From positions 1 through 61,757 of the forward strand of contig JAOAQX010000016.1 in the NCBI GenBank assembly GCA_025210805.1: DNA of 61,757 nucleotides. The letters run 5' to 3'. The position numbers were made by a program, and so were the translations under genes. This document shows positions 44,401 through 54,023 of this stretch, piece after piece. Under the pieces are notes generated by a model. That model did no database searches. It was not told where the DNA came from and saw nothing but the letters and a program-made list of their open reading frames with translations. The DNA comes from Flavobacteriales bacterium (GTDB taxonomy: Bacteria; Bacteroidota; Bacteroidia; Flavobacteriales; CAJXXR01). Position 1 is the stretch's first letter; each line of letters opens with the position of its first letter.

Positions 44401-45858
44401 ATGACAAAAAATCTTCTTAAAAGAAATCTTATTCACACAGCTATTTATACCTTGAGTATCATTCTTTCTAAAGGAATAAGCGTGATTCTCACTCCTTGGT
44501 TTACCAAAGAATTAGATAAAGAATATTTTGGTCAAATGACCTATCTCTATACTTTTATTGCCTTTTCTACAGCAATCATCAGTATTGGGTTTGAAACAGG
44601 TTATTTTTACTTCAAAAATAAAAACAAACAAGAAAATGTTGAAGGAACCATGCATCTTAATCATGGGCTATTTCTACTATTTTTTTTAGTTCCTGCATTT
44701 ATTTGGGCAGAACCCCTTTCTATTCTTCTAATTGATTCAAAAGAATTTGTGAATCACTTTAGAACGCTTTTAGGAATTATGGCATTTGATATATTGAGTT
44801 TAATTCCCATGGCAGTACTTAGATATAAAGAAAAAGTACTCAGATATAGTCTTATAAGAATTCTCAATGCGCTTATCATTCTACTTTTTACTTATATATT
44901 TCTTAAATATCTTCCTGATCAAAAAGCTTTACCCTCTTGGATCCCCTTCAACACATTTAGTCAGAATGACTTGGTTTTCTATATCCTATTAGCAAACCTG
45001 ATAGCCTCTGGGATACAGTTAATCCTTCTTTTACCAGAAATAATTAAATTCCGTTGGAAATGGAAATTTGAGCTCATAAAAAAATATTATCAATATGGAA
45101 TTCCCATTGCTATAGGAAGTATGGCATACCTCATAAATGAACAAGCAGACACCATTTTCCTCAAAAAAATGCTTGAAGATGGAGAAGCTCAAATAGGAAT
45201 CTACAAAGCAAATTATCGTGTAGCCTTACTCTTAGGAATTATCATAACAGGTTATCGCATGGGAATAGAGCCTTTTTTCTTTAATCAAGCGGATAAAGCA
45301 GGGGCTAAAAAAAACTACTCCATAGTGATGAATATTTTTGTAATCATCAGTTTATTAGCAGGCTTATTCATAGTTTTTAATGAATTCTGGATTAAAGAGC
45401 TATATATAAAAGATCGGAGTTATCATGAAGGATTTAAAATTGTTCCTGTTCTCATTTTAGCCATTGTCTTTTCTGGAATATACAGTAATCTTTCTGTTTG
45501 GTATAAAATAAATAACCAAACAAAATACGGCATGACATTTACTTTGATTGGGGCAGGAATCACTGTTTTACTCAACTATATTTTGGTTCCAAAGTACGGT
45601 TATATTGCCTCGGCATGGATAACCCTATTCTGCTATTTTATTATGGTGCTTCTCTCCTATTCCTTTGGACAGAAAAACTACCCCATTGACTATAAAATTA
45701 AACGCATTTTAACGTATATTTTGCTTGCATCTGCATTATATTACCTTAGTTTGCATATTGAATATACCCAATGGTATTATAGAAATCTATTGTTAATTCC
45801 TTTTTTAGGTTTAATTTTAGGTTTTGAAAGAAAAACGTTGAAAAAAATTAGAAAATGA
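44401..45858 (+). CDS. Polysaccharide flippase (MOP/MATE-type, Wzx-like)
   Basis: A 485-residue protein with about 12-14 membrane helices across its length. The N-terminal F-x-x-x-G-M-T-Y-L-Y-T-F-style helix ([11 protein letters not shown]) and [10 protein letters not shown] near 245 are typical of oligosaccharide flippases in the polysaccharide-transport group. It would move lipid-linked glycan precursors across the inner membrane. It heads an operon in which dut overlaps by four bases (ATGA). The sugar transferase at 20038-21450 could provide its substrate, though the genes are far apart. Confidence 0.87.
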   Translation: MTKNLLKRNLIHTAIYTLSIILSKGISVILTPWFTKELDKEYFGQMTYLYTFIAFSTAIISIGFETGYFYFKNKNKQENVEGTMHLNHGLFLLFFLVPAFIWAEPLSILLIDSKEFVNHFRTLLGIMAFDILSLIPMAVLRYKEKVLRYSLIRILNALIILLFTYIFLKYLPDQKALPSWIPFNTFSQNDLVFYILLANLIASGIQLILLLPEIIKFRWKWKFELIKKYYQYGIPIAIGSMAYLINEQADTIFLKKMLEDGEAQIGIYKANYRVALLLGIIITGYRMGIEPFFFNQADKAGAKKNYSIVMNIFVIISLLAGLFIVFNEFWIKELYIKDRSYHEGFKIVPVLILAIVFSGIYSNLSVWYKINNQTKYGMTFTLIGAGITVLLNYILVPKYGYIASAWITLFCYFIMVLLSYSFGQKNYPIDYKIKRILTYILLASALYYLSLHIEYTQWYYRNLLLIPFLGLILGFERKTLKKIRK

Positions 45859-46295
45859 TAACGGACCAAGTCGAAATTATCAATAAATCGAAACATCAAA
45901 ATCCTGAATACAAAACAGAAGATTCTGCAGGAATGGATTTGTATGCAAATATCGAAGAGGACATTATTTTGAAGCCTTTAGAAAGAACACTTATCCCAAC
46001 AGGATTATTTCTAGCGATTCCACAAGGATATGAAGCACAAATAAGACCTAGATCTGGATTAGCCCTAAAGAAAGGTCTCACTTGCCTGAATAGCCCAGGA
46101 ACGATAGATGCCGATTACCGTGGAGAAATTGGAGTAATTATTGCCAATGTTTCTAACGAAGATGTTACCATAAAAGATGGTGAAAGAATTGCTCAAATGG
46201 TATTCGCAAAGTATGCCAAAATGGAGCTAAAAGAAGTAAACACACTTTCCGAAACAGTTCGAGGAACAGGAGGTTTTGGAAGCACAGGAGTATAA
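45855..46295 (+). CDS. dut: Deoxyuridine 5'-triphosphate nucleotidohydrolase (dUTPase)
   Basis: A 146-residue trimeric-type dUTPase with the five motifs: [39 protein letters not shown] and the C-terminal arm [10 protein letters not shown]. It removes dUTP and supplies dUMP for thymidylate. It is coupled to the flippase by a four-base overlap; this pairing reflects operon history more than function. Confidence 0.97.
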   Translation: MITDQVEIINKSKHQNPEYKTEDSAGMDLYANIEEDIILKPLERTLIPTGLFLAIPQGYEAQIRPRSGLALKKGLTCLNSPGTIDADYRGEIGVIIANVSNEDVTIKDGERIAQMVFAKYAKMELKEVNTLSETVRGTGGFGSTGV

Positions 46296-46326
46296 CAAAA
46301 ACAATAACTTGTAATAAAAATTCAAC

Positions 46327-47340
46327 ATGAAAATTATCATCCCAATGGCTGGACGTGGTTCTAGATTGAGACCACATACCTTAACTGTACCAAAACCATT
46401 AGTACCAATAGCGGGAAAATCAATTGTAGAAAGATTGGTAAAAGATATCACAAGTGTTTGTGGTTCACCAATTTCTGAAATTGCTTTTATCATTGGTGAT
46501 TTTGGAGATGAAGTAGAAGCTGAACTAAAGCAAATAGCTCAAGACATTGGAGCAAAAGGTCATATTTTTCATCAAGAAGAAGCATTAGGAACAGCACATG
46601 CCATTTTGTGTGCAAAACAATGCCTTGATGGAGAAGTAATTGTTGCATTTGCCGACACCCTTTTTAAAGCAGATTTCCAACTAGATCTCACAAAAGATGG
46701 AGTGATCTGGGTACAAGCTGTAGAAAACCCAGAGGCCTATGGTGTTGTAAAACTAGATAAAGACAATAATATCACCGATTTTATTGAAAAACCCAAAAAA
46801 CTCATCTCTAAAGATGCAATTATTGGGGTATATTACTTTAAAGATGGAACATTCTTGAGAGAAGAATTACAATATCTCTTGGATAACGACATCAAACAAG
46901 GTGGAGAATACCAGCTTACTCATGCTCTTGAGAACATGAAAGAAAAAGGGGCAAAATTTGGTGTAGGAAATGTAAAAGAATGGCTAGATTGTGGAAACCC
47001 AAGAGCGGCTATTCATGCCAATAACCGTATCTTAGAAATGAAATACGAAGAAGGATTAAATCTTGTTTCTTCTAAAGTAGAACTGATTAATTCTGTGATT
47101 ATCCAGCCTTGTTATATAGGCGAGAATGTAGTTTTAGAAAATTCTTGTGTAGGACCGAACGTTTCTATCGGAAAAAATTCTAAAGTGAAAGATTCTATCA
47201 TTAAAAATAGTTTGATTCAAAAAGAAACTACCATTCTTCAAGCGATACTTAGAGACTCTATGATAGGTAATTTTGTGGAATTCAAAGGAGGATCCGACAA
47301 AGTGAGTATTGGTGATTATAGTAGAATGATCAATGACTAA
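46327..47340 (+). CDS. Sugar-phosphate nucleotidyltransferase with beta-helix tail
   Basis: A 337-residue enzyme. The nucleotide-binding signature is M-A-G-R-G-S-R-L-R-P-H-T-L-T-V-P-K-P-L (residues 7-25), with D-T-L and the sugar-site E-K-P further on, as in glucose-1-phosphate thymidylyltransferases. The last 80 residues are hexapeptide-repeat-like (VVLENSCVGPNVSIGKNSKVKDSIIKN), a left-handed beta-helix, as in the RmlA-long or GlmU-type group. It makes an NDP-sugar for envelope glycans; the exact nucleotide and sugar cannot be read. The next gene overlaps by eight bases. Confidence 0.88.
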   Translation: MKIIIPMAGRGSRLRPHTLTVPKPLVPIAGKSIVERLVKDITSVCGSPISEIAFIIGDFGDEVEAELKQIAQDIGAKGHIFHQEEALGTAHAILCAKQCLDGEVIVAFADTLFKADFQLDLTKDGVIWVQAVENPEAYGVVKLDKDNNITDFIEKPKKLISKDAIIGVYYFKDGTFLREELQYLLDNDIKQGGEYQLTHALENMKEKGAKFGVGNVKEWLDCGNPRAAIHANNRILEMKYEEGLNLVSSKVELINSVIIQPCYIGENVVLENSCVGPNVSIGKNSKVKDSIIKNSLIQKETTILQAILRDSMIGNFVEFKGGSDKVSIGDYSRMIND

Positions 47341-49069
47341 AGAAGCCTTATATCATATATTTAGACCTTTGTCCAATTCTTTTGGCAAAGGTCTTCTTGT
47401 ATATTTACTATTGGGCGTAAGTACCCCATCTTTTTCACAAAAAACAACTTTCAAGTCTCAAAAAGACAAAATAAATTTTGAAAATCAGTTTTTTGCTTCA
47501 TTAGATCACAAAGTAAAAGGTGACCTAGAAGAAAGAGAAACTATACTAAAAACTGCTTCTGAGCAATTTTCTGAAATGGCTGTTATCGATTTTGAGTTAT
47601 CCAAACTTAATATCTCAAAAAATGATTTTGGGAAAGCTCTAGAATACGCAGAAAAAGCCGAAAAAAAAGAAGCAAAAAATATTTGGTACAAAATTCATTT
47701 GGCAGATTTATACAACCATGAATATCTCTACTCCAAAGAAGAAAAGCTTAGAGAGCAAATTGTACATAAATTCCCCCAAAGCACTTTACACTTAGGGAAT
47801 TATATAGAATGTTTAAAACTCAATAAGAAATATCAAAAAGCCATTGAGCAAATCAAAATCTTTGAAGAAAATTTTGGGCAAGATTTATTAACTACCAAAG
47901 AGAAAGTAAGCCTTTACAAAACTTTAGGTAAAGAAGACAAAGCATTAGAATCTATAGAAAAATTAGTCTCAAAAATACCCAACAACACAGAGTACCAAAG
48001 CTTTTTAGCCGATTATTACTTTAAACTAGGAAAGCTTGAACAAGCTAAAAATATTTTTGAAAACATTCTTAAACAAAACCCCGAAAACGGTAATGCAGCA
48101 CTCGGACTTTTTCGATATTATTACAACAAAAAAGAAATTGAAAATACCGATAAATATTTATTACAAGCAATCAAGTCTAAAGAACTCAACGAACAGGAAC
48201 GAAACACGGTAATTGAATACTACCGTCATGCCGTACAAAAGGGTACAAAAAGCAATAAAGAATTTCAAACCATTGTTAATATATTCTTAGAACAATCTCC
48301 AGAAAACTTCACATTGTATGAGTTGAAAGGAGACTTAATGAAAAATGTTTCCGAAAAAAATCATTGGTATAAAAAGGCCCTTGAAAAAGAGGAAAACATC
48401 AATCTATATGGCAAAGTAATTATCTCAAACCTCGTGGAATTTGAGCTTCAAGAAGCCTATGACTTTTCTCAAAAGGCAATAGAGAGTTACTCTTATGTCC
48501 CTAATACCTATTTATGGAAAGCACTTGCATGTCAAGGTTTAGAAAAAAACAACGAAGGTTTAAACACTCTAATAGAAGGTCTCGATTTCATTACCGATGA
48601 AACCGATATTGCTTTCAGGATGCATAGCTTAGCGGCTGAATTGGCAAGTATTCTATCAAAAAATAAAATAGTGTTATCTCATTATGAGCAAGCATTAGCG
48701 CTTAAACCCAATGATGCAACAACACTCAATAATTATAGTTATTTCCTTGCCCAAAACAACCAAGAGCTAAACAAAGCACTCAAGTTGATTGAGAAAGCTT
48801 TAGAATCACACAAAATTAGTCCTTCTTTTCTAGACACTTACGGTTATGTTTTCTATAAAATGGGAAAAAAAGAAAAAGCTTTGGAGCAATTTTTGAATGC
48901 CAAGAAGGCGAAAAGAGCGTTTGATTTTGATATTGAAATTCAAATAGCCAATTGTTATATTGATTTACAGAAAACTGCCGAAGCTAAAAAACAGTTGAAT
49001 TTCATGAAGGAAAATACCGAAAACGCGCACCAACTCGCAGAAATTGAGCAAAAAATAAAGAACCTATGA
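47333..49069 (+). CDS. Exported tetratricopeptide-repeat protein
   Basis: A 578-residue protein made almost wholly of TPR units (clear ones near 225-258, 452-485 and 500-535). The N-terminus is odd: a long polar n-region precedes a hydrophobic core (GLLVYLLLGVSTPSFSQ), so the signal peptide would be about 36 residues. No other ATG is available before the first TPR. It overlaps the nucleotidyltransferase by eight bases, and the DUF4292 gene overlaps its end by four. It is probably a periplasmic scaffold. Confidence 0.85.
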   Translation: MTKEALYHIFRPLSNSFGKGLLVYLLLGVSTPSFSQKTTFKSQKDKINFENQFFASLDHKVKGDLEERETILKTASEQFSEMAVIDFELSKLNISKNDFGKALEYAEKAEKKEAKNIWYKIHLADLYNHEYLYSKEEKLREQIVHKFPQSTLHLGNYIECLKLNKKYQKAIEQIKIFEENFGQDLLTTKEKVSLYKTLGKEDKALESIEKLVSKIPNNTEYQSFLADYYFKLGKLEQAKNIFENILKQNPENGNAALGLFRYYYNKKEIENTDKYLLQAIKSKELNEQERNTVIEYYRHAVQKGTKSNKEFQTIVNIFLEQSPENFTLYELKGDLMKNVSEKNHWYKKALEKEENINLYGKVIISNLVEFELQEAYDFSQKAIESYSYVPNTYLWKALACQGLEKNNEGLNTLIEGLDFITDETDIAFRMHSLAAELASILSKNKIVLSHYEQALALKPNDATTLNNYSYFLAQNNQELNKALKLIEKALESHKISPSFLDTYGYVFYKMGKKEKALEQFLNAKKAKRAFDFDIEIQIANCYIDLQKTAEAKKQLNFMKENTENAHQLAEIEQKIKNL

Positions 49070-49827
49070 TTTTTACCAAAAGAATATTTTATCTCATGAG
49101 CTTGCTGTCTCTTCTAGCTTTTGAGTCTTGTAATATTTTTAAATCCAAAGAAAAAAAAGAGAGAGAAAAGATTTATGTGAAATTTGAGGAACTCAACAAA
49201 AAACTTACGGAAAACCACAAAGCATTCAAAACCTTAGAAATAAAAGGAAAACTTGTGGCAAAAAAACCTATAGGGATTACGCTAAGACAAACAATGAGAA
49301 TTCAAAACAATGAGAAGATTTGGATCTCAGCTACCTTTTTAGGTATGGAGGTTTTACGTGCCAAAATTGATCAAAAGGAAATATCTCTTTTAGATAAAAA
49401 GAATAAAAAAAATTATGTGTTGAATTTTGAAAAATGGAATAAAAAATACCATACAAATTATAATATTCAGCATTTTCAAAAACTCATTCTAGGTCAGATA
49501 TTAAACCCTATTTCGAAGAATAGCTCTTATGAAATAAACGATAATTCTTTCAAAATATCTCAAGCAAATGAGCACTTAAAAATGACTTATTTCATTGAGA
49601 ATGCGATTTTGAATTCACAAAGTTTTGCAGATTTTAAGGGTAAAATGAGTGCGAGTTTCCAATATTCTGATAACTTTATCGAAGGTTTTATTCCAGAAGA
49701 GAGTTTATTTGAGTTACAAACCAAAAGTATTTATAAAGGAAGCCTTGTCTCTCAAAGTGTTAAAGTAGATTCTGAAATTAGTATGCCTTTTAAAGTAAGT
49801 TCTAAATATGAAAAGATTGAGTTATAA
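49066..49827 (+). CDS. DUF4292 lipoprotein (LolB-like fold suspected)
   Basis: A 253-residue product with lipobox F-E-S-C (Cys22). The body matches the Bacteroidota DUF4292 layout: F-K-T-L-E-I-K-G-K-L, M-R-I-Q-N-N-E-K-I-W-I-S, G-M-E-V-L-R-A-K-I and the middle segment F-Q-K-L-I-L-G-Q-I-L-N-P. Several authors place such proteins near the LolA/LolB superfamily; I treat that as likely, not proven. It lies between a TPR protein and the EnvC-like protein with overlaps on both sides (four and twenty bases), so these gene products probably cooperate in the envelope. Confidence 0.85.
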   Translation: MIFTKRIFYLMSLLSLLAFESCNIFKSKEKKEREKIYVKFEELNKKLTENHKAFKTLEIKGKLVAKKPIGITLRQTMRIQNNEKIWISATFLGMEVLRAKIDQKEISLLDKKNKKNYVLNFEKWNKKYHTNYNIQHFQKLILGQILNPISKNSSYEINDNSFKISQANEHLKMTYFIENAILNSQSFADFKGKMSASFQYSDNFIEGFIPEESLFELQTKSIYKGSLVSQSVKVDSEISMPFKVSSKYEKIEL

Positions 49828-51040
49828 ATTATTGACACTTGTCTTGGCAATTTTGCTAAATAGTTCTTGGGCAATTGGGCAAAATAAACAAAGCTTAAAA
49901 AACGAACTGCAATCTATTCAAAAAGAACTGACTAGAATAAACAAACAACTTAAAGAAAACAAAAAAGAAAGGAGAAGTTTTGAGCAAAATTTAAAACTCA
50001 TCAAAGATAAAGTTGGCTACCGAAAAAAACTGATAAACACCATTGTAAAAGAACTTTCGGTGTTAGAATATCAAATAAAAACCAAAGAAAAAAATATTAA
50101 AACTTCAAAACAAAGTCTTGATGTTTTAAAAAAAGATTTTGCAACAACACTACAAAGTCTTCAGAAACAAAGTAAGAATTCAAATAATTGGGTTTTTATA
50201 TTTAATTCAAAAAATCTACAAGATGCCTATAAAAGATATTATTATCTAAAACAATATGGTGATTATCGTAAAAACCAGAAAAAGGCATTGATTGAAGAAC
50301 AAAATAAACTACAGCAAAAAATCTTGGTGCTTAACAAAAAAGTAAATGAAAAAGAAGCATTAAAAGAGAAAAACCAACAAGCTAAACAAGAGTTAGTATC
50401 AGATCAAAAAGAGCTTAACAAATTACTCTCTAAAAATAAAAAGCAAGAACAAGATCTATATGCTCAGTATCTCAAAAAGAAAAAACAAAGAGATAGTTTA
50501 AATAAAAAAATTAGGGAAATAATAGCAGCAGAACGTGCTAAAAGAAAGAAAAAGCCTAAGAAATCGGGAAAAAAGGCCGTGGACTATTTAGATCTACCCG
50601 AAACAAAACTGGTTTCATCAAGGTTTGAAAAAAACAAAGGAATTCTGCCCTGGCCTGTTAGTAAAGGTAGAATCAAAAATAGATTTGGAAAACATCGTCA
50701 TCCTACGCTCCCCAATATCTTTCAAACCTTCAACGGGATCGAAATAAGCACAAACGAAAAAGAATCCGTAAAGAGTGTTTTTGGCGGAAAAGTGAGCTCG
50801 GTAATCGTGCTACCCAACGGAACAAAAGGTGTAATTATCAGACATGGAAAATATGTTACGATCTATGCAAACCTAAAAGATACCTCTGTTAAAAGAGGAC
50901 AAAAAGTAAAAGCAAGACAAATCATAGGAAGTGTATTTGGGACAAAAGCACAAGAAGCTGTTTTAAATTTCCAAATATGGAAAGAAAACAAAAAAGGTGA
51001 AACTAAAGTAAACCCAGAACACTGGCTCAAGAAAAAGTAA
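49808..51040 (+). CDS. envC: EnvC-like murein hydrolase activator with degenerate LytM domain
   Basis: A 410-residue exported protein (signal peptide to about residue 25). Residues about 28-260 are two long coiled coils, as in EnvC. Residues about 278-405 are a LytM/M23 fold with the zinc site lost. The H-x3-D motif is F308 and E312, the Y-A-H-L histidine is N355, and the second histidine of the H-x-H is N387 (V-L-N-F-Q-I-W). So it should not cut peptidoglycan itself; it should activate amidases, as EnvC does. It starts inside the DUF4292 gene (20-base overlap) and is two bases from a MacB-like permease, which suggests an FtsEX-like link. Confidence 0.9.
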   Translation: MKRLSYKLLTLVLAILLNSSWAIGQNKQSLKNELQSIQKELTRINKQLKENKKERRSFEQNLKLIKDKVGYRKKLINTIVKELSVLEYQIKTKEKNIKTSKQSLDVLKKDFATTLQSLQKQSKNSNNWVFIFNSKNLQDAYKRYYYLKQYGDYRKNQKKALIEEQNKLQQKILVLNKKVNEKEALKEKNQQAKQELVSDQKELNKLLSKNKKQEQDLYAQYLKKKKQRDSLNKKIREIIAAERAKRKKKPKKSGKKAVDYLDLPETKLVSSRFEKNKGILPWPVSKGRIKNRFGKHRHPTLPNIFQTFNGIEISTNEKESVKSVFGGKVSSVIVLPNGTKGVIIRHGKYVTIYANLKDTSVKRGQKVKARQIIGSVFGTKAQEAVLNFQIWKENKKGETKVNPEHWLKKK

Positions 51041-51041
51041 T

Positions 51042-52307
51042 ATGTGGTTAAGAAATCTTGTAAATATCATCAAAGAAGCTTTTAATTTTGCAACTTATTC
51101 CTTAATTGCTCACAAATTAAGAACTTCACTATCTTTATTCGGTATAATTATCGGAATATTTTCGGTGGTAATCATATTTGCAATTGTAGATTCTTTAGAG
51201 CGAAATATTCAAAATGATATAGAGCAAATAGGTAAAGATGTCATTTTTGTAAAGAAAATGAGTTTTTTTGACATCAAAACAAGAGCCGACTTTATTAAGC
51301 AAAAAGGGAGGCCTGCACTTTCTATTTCAGAAGCAAAAAAATTGGAAAAGCTCTGCACATCTGTGGAAGCCATTTCTTTTCTAGCTGGAGAAGAAGGAAT
51401 TACTATTAAAACGCCAAAAACGTCTGTAGAAAATGTGGTCGTTATGGGCGTTACCCAAAATTTTTCTCAAACAAGTACAATCAATGTTGAAGAAGGTAGA
51501 TATTTCTCAGAACTAGAACAAAACACTGCTGGAAATGTTGCCATTATTTCCAAAGAAATAAGTGATATTTTATATCCTATTAGAGGAGCTCTCAGCCAAG
51601 AAGTACACTATCGAGGAAAAAAATATACCATCATTGGAATCCTTAAAAGACAAGGAAAATCTATGTTCAATCAAAACGGGGGTTCTATGCTGTATTTACC
51701 AGCAAAAACACTTGGAAAAATTATCAACCTAGAGTCTGATCGTTTTGATGCCTCTTATATTGCAAAACCAAAAGAAGGTGTTAGTTTAACGCTATTAAAA
51801 TCTGAAATAGAACAAAAATATCGTTCTATCCGAAAATTAAAACCCTACCAAAAGAATAATTTTTCGACGATTTCTTCGGAAATGATTCAGGAAATGATCG
51901 GGCCTGTATTTGCAATCATGAACTCTGTGGGTGGAATTATTGGATTATTTGCACTTTTAGTAGGAACCTTTGGGATTTCTAATATTATGTCGGTGTCAGT
52001 AAAAGAACGTACAGGTGAAATAGGAATTCAAAAGGCATTGGGAGCCCCAAAGATTTATATATTAATACAGTTTTTATTTGAATCTATTATTCTCAGTTTC
52101 CTTGGAGGTGTGCTCTCTCTCCTATTTGTTCAGCTTGTATTCAATTACTCAAATAATCATCTTGATATTCCATTTAATTTAATCCTAAGTAACAATAATG
52201 TTTACCTTGGAATAATAATCTCGTTAATTGTAGGTGTTTTATCAGGTGTTTTTCCTGCGGCAAAGGCCGCTAATATGCACCCTGTGAAAGCCATTGCTTC
52301 AAAATAA
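51042..52307 (+). CDS. MacB/FtsX-type ABC transporter permease
   Basis: A 421-residue permease with four membrane helices: one at about 22-46 and three in the C-terminal FtsX domain (about 290-312, 345-365 and 385-410). The large periplasmic MacB-PCD-like domain lies between. The segment E-R-T-G-E-I-G-I-Q-K-A-L-G-A near 322-335 is the coupling motif of type VII ABC systems. No ATPase subunit is next to it, so it must use one encoded elsewhere. Members act by mechanotransmission, not by pumping; with the EnvC-like gene two bases upstream, control of murein hydrolysis is a fair hypothesis. Confidence 0.88.
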   Translation: MWLRNLVNIIKEAFNFATYSLIAHKLRTSLSLFGIIIGIFSVVIIFAIVDSLERNIQNDIEQIGKDVIFVKKMSFFDIKTRADFIKQKGRPALSISEAKKLEKLCTSVEAISFLAGEEGITIKTPKTSVENVVVMGVTQNFSQTSTINVEEGRYFSELEQNTAGNVAIISKEISDILYPIRGALSQEVHYRGKKYTIIGILKRQGKSMFNQNGGSMLYLPAKTLGKIINLESDRFDASYIAKPKEGVSLTLLKSEIEQKYRSIRKLKPYQKNNFSTISSEMIQEMIGPVFAIMNSVGGIIGLFALLVGTFGISNIMSVSVKERTGEIGIQKALGAPKIYILIQFLFESIILSFLGGVLSLLFVQLVFNYSNNHLDIPFNLILSNNNVYLGIIISLIVGVLSGVFPAAKAANMHPVKAIASK

Positions 52308-52437
52308 AAATTCGATACTTTTTTCGATCTCCATTTCGAGGGTTTTGTACAACTAATATCTTTTATAAAAAATAAAGTTTCCTTATCAATTTCTTCATAT
52401 AGCATTCTTTAACATTTATATTCCATTATTTTTTACA

Positions 52438-52445
52438 TAAATTTG
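52438..52445 (+). promoter_or_regulatory. Putative -7 box TAaaTTTG
   Basis: Exact TAnnTTTG match, 29 bases before the ATG of the T9SS cargo gene at 52474. Confidence 0.6.
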
Positions 52446-52473
52446 AGGATTATTAATCAAAAAGAACGAAAAG

Positions 52474-53187
52474 ATGAAAAAACTTTTATTAACTATGTTT
52501 GCCATGGTATCTATGGTAACTTTTGCTCAAAAAGATGTGGAAGTAATTATGTTTTCACCTACAGGTAACACAACGTATAATGTAGGAGATACAATCCTAA
52601 TGCGTGGTGGAGTAATCAATACAGGTACTGTAGATTTAGACACTAATACTGTATTTAACTACGGTTTAGAAATGGGACCTTACTACTTTAACATTGGACA
52701 AAACAACACAAGATATAGAAATGTACGTTTTGCAAATACTTTGACAGTAGGTGATACATTTGCTTTACCAGCTCATTTTGTAATTGCAGATCAAAATATT
52801 GCTGATAGTGTAAGCGTTCACTGGCAAATTTGTAAAGATGTTGTATTATTTGAGCTTGTTCAACCAGTAGATACTCTTGCAAGAATCACTGAAACAGATA
52901 ACAACAATAACAAAGCTTGTTCTAAACTTTACAATGTAGAAGTAAGCGAAGTTTACTATGCACAAGTAGATGTTTACCCAAATCCAGTACAAGATGTATT
53001 GAATATCAACATCACAAACGATGCTGCTATTCTTGAGATCAGCGATATGTCTGGTAGAGTTGTAAAAACTGTAGATGTTGTAAACGGAGTAAACCAAGTA
53101 GATGTTTCTGAGTTAGCTTCTGGAAACTATGTATTTACTTTGAATGCCAACTACAGAATTATGGCAAGAGGTAAATTCTCGAAATAA
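52474..53187 (+). CDS. Secreted protein with T9SS type A sorting domain
   Basis: A 237-residue protein: signal peptide MKKLLLTMFAMVSMVTFAQ, a beta-sandwich-like middle (about 20-155, opening VEVIMFSPTGNTTYNVGDTI, resembling CARDB/Ig-like domains) and a T9SS type A sorting domain (VDVYPNPVQDVLNINIT ... EISDMSGRVVKTVDV ... VDVSELASGNYVFTL ... GKFSK). It is short for a cargo protein and has only a single module, so it may be an abundant structural surface protein. Two mature cysteines (about 128 and 149) could form a disulfide. It is monocistronic with its own promoter and terminator. Confidence 0.92.
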   Translation: MKKLLLTMFAMVSMVTFAQKDVEVIMFSPTGNTTYNVGDTILMRGGVINTGTVDLDTNTVFNYGLEMGPYYFNIGQNNTRYRNVRFANTLTVGDTFALPAHFVIADQNIADSVSVHWQICKDVVLFELVQPVDTLARITETDNNNNKACSKLYNVEVSEVYYAQVDVYPNPVQDVLNINITNDAAILEISDMSGRVVKTVDVVNGVNQVDVSELASGNYVFTLNANYRIMARGKFSK

Positions 53188-53230
53188 TTTTTGATAGAAA
53201 TTAAGTCATAATTTCTATTTATTCCATATA

Positions 53231-53268
53231 AATCCCTTAATTCAAAAAGAATTAAGGGATTTTTTTTA
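53231..53268 (+). terminator. Strong rho-independent terminator
   Basis: Thirteen-pair hairpin AATCCCTTAATTC / GAATTAAGGGATT with a five-base loop and eight T, 43 bases after the stop. Confidence 0.95.
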
Positions 53269-53283
53269 TTCTAAAAAATCAAC

Positions 53284-53291
53284 TATTTTTG
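53284..53291 (+). promoter_or_regulatory. Putative -7 box TAttTTTG
   Basis: Exact TAnnTTTG match directly after the previous terminator, 21 bases before the ATG at 53313. It overlaps the upstream in-frame TTG codon and so argues against that codon as start. Confidence 0.6.
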
Positions 53292-53312
53292 CTAGAACCA
53301 ACCAAGAAGATA

Positions 53313-54023
53313 ATGAAAATTAGTAGCTCTAGTATTCCTAGCTGTGATAATTGCAAGCACAAAAAACACTCAGTATTTGCAGACTTACGAAAAGATGAGG
53401 TAGATCAACTCTCAACTATTAAATCATGTGGTTTTTATAAAAAAGGACAGATTCTATTTCAAGAGGAAAGCCGAATACCTGGAGTTTATTGTATTCATAA
53501 TGGAAAAGTAAAGTTATCCAGAATAGGTGTAGAAGGTAAAGAACAAATTATCCGATTTGCAAAAACATCGGATATGATTGGTTATAAATCTATGCTTTGT
53601 GATGAGCCACTTTCTGTGACAGCCACAGCCTTAGATGACACCTCGGTATGCTTTATCCCTAAAAGCTTTATTTTCAATACTATTGCGAGTAATAATATGT
53701 TTTCGAGGAAAATTATGGAAATTGCTTGTCATGAAATAGGTGAAGCCAATAAAATCATAACAAACTTAGCTCAAAAAACCGTTAGAGAACGCTTAGCTGA
53801 AGTTTTATTGATATTAGAAGCGACCTTTGGAAACAATGAAGAAAACTATCTTGATATTAAATTAACAAGAGAAGAAATTGCCAGCTTTGTGGGTACAGCT
53901 ACAGAATCTGTCATACGCTTGTTATCAGAACTCAAGAAAGATGAAATAATAGAATTAAAAGGGAAAAATATCCGAATTCTAAAGCCGAACAAGCTCGCTA
54001 GAATCGGAAATGTTTACGATTAA
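53313..54023 (+). CDS. Crp/Fnr-family transcription regulator
   Basis: A 236-residue regulator starting at the ATG at 53313. Its N-terminus carries C-D-N-C (C11, C14) and another Cys at about 39, as in flavobacterial Fnr-like proteins. These are too few in the usual spacing to be sure of an iron-sulfur cluster. Residues about 20-130 form the cyclic-nucleotide-binding-like barrel (G-Q-I-L-F-Q-E-E, G-V-Y-C-I-H-N-G-K-V-K-L). The DNA-binding helix-turn-helix is near 190-215 (T-R-E-E-I-A-S-F-V-G-T-A-T-E-S-V-I-R-L-L-S). It probably responds to oxygen, redox or a thiol signal. The 3' end overlaps the convergent glycosyltransferase by 45 bases. Confidence 0.93.
   Translation: MKISSSSIPSCDNCKHKKHSVFADLRKDEVDQLSTIKSCGFYKKGQILFQEESRIPGVYCIHNGKVKLSRIGVEGKEQIIRFAKTSDMIGYKSMLCDEPLSVTATALDDTSVCFIPKSFIFNTIASNNMFSRKIMEIACHEIGEANKIITNLAQKTVRERLAEVLLILEATFGNNEENYLDIKLTREEIASFVGTATESVIRLLSELKKDEIIELKGKNIRILKPNKLARIGNVYD

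Noticed and set aside
44155-44436. Minus-strand frame of 93 codons through the repeat region
   Set aside because: Its peptide (containing PPEKSGQA) is just the translated intergenic repeat, and it runs antisense into the flippase start.
49808-51040. Active M23 peptidoglycan endopeptidase
   Set aside because: All zinc-ligand positions are replaced (Phe, Glu, Asn, Asn), so an EnvC-like activator is the better call.
53979-54023. Frameshift at the overlap of the regulator and glycosyltransferase genes
   Set aside because: They are on opposite strands, each ends at its own stop and both C-termini look complete; it is a convergent overlap.
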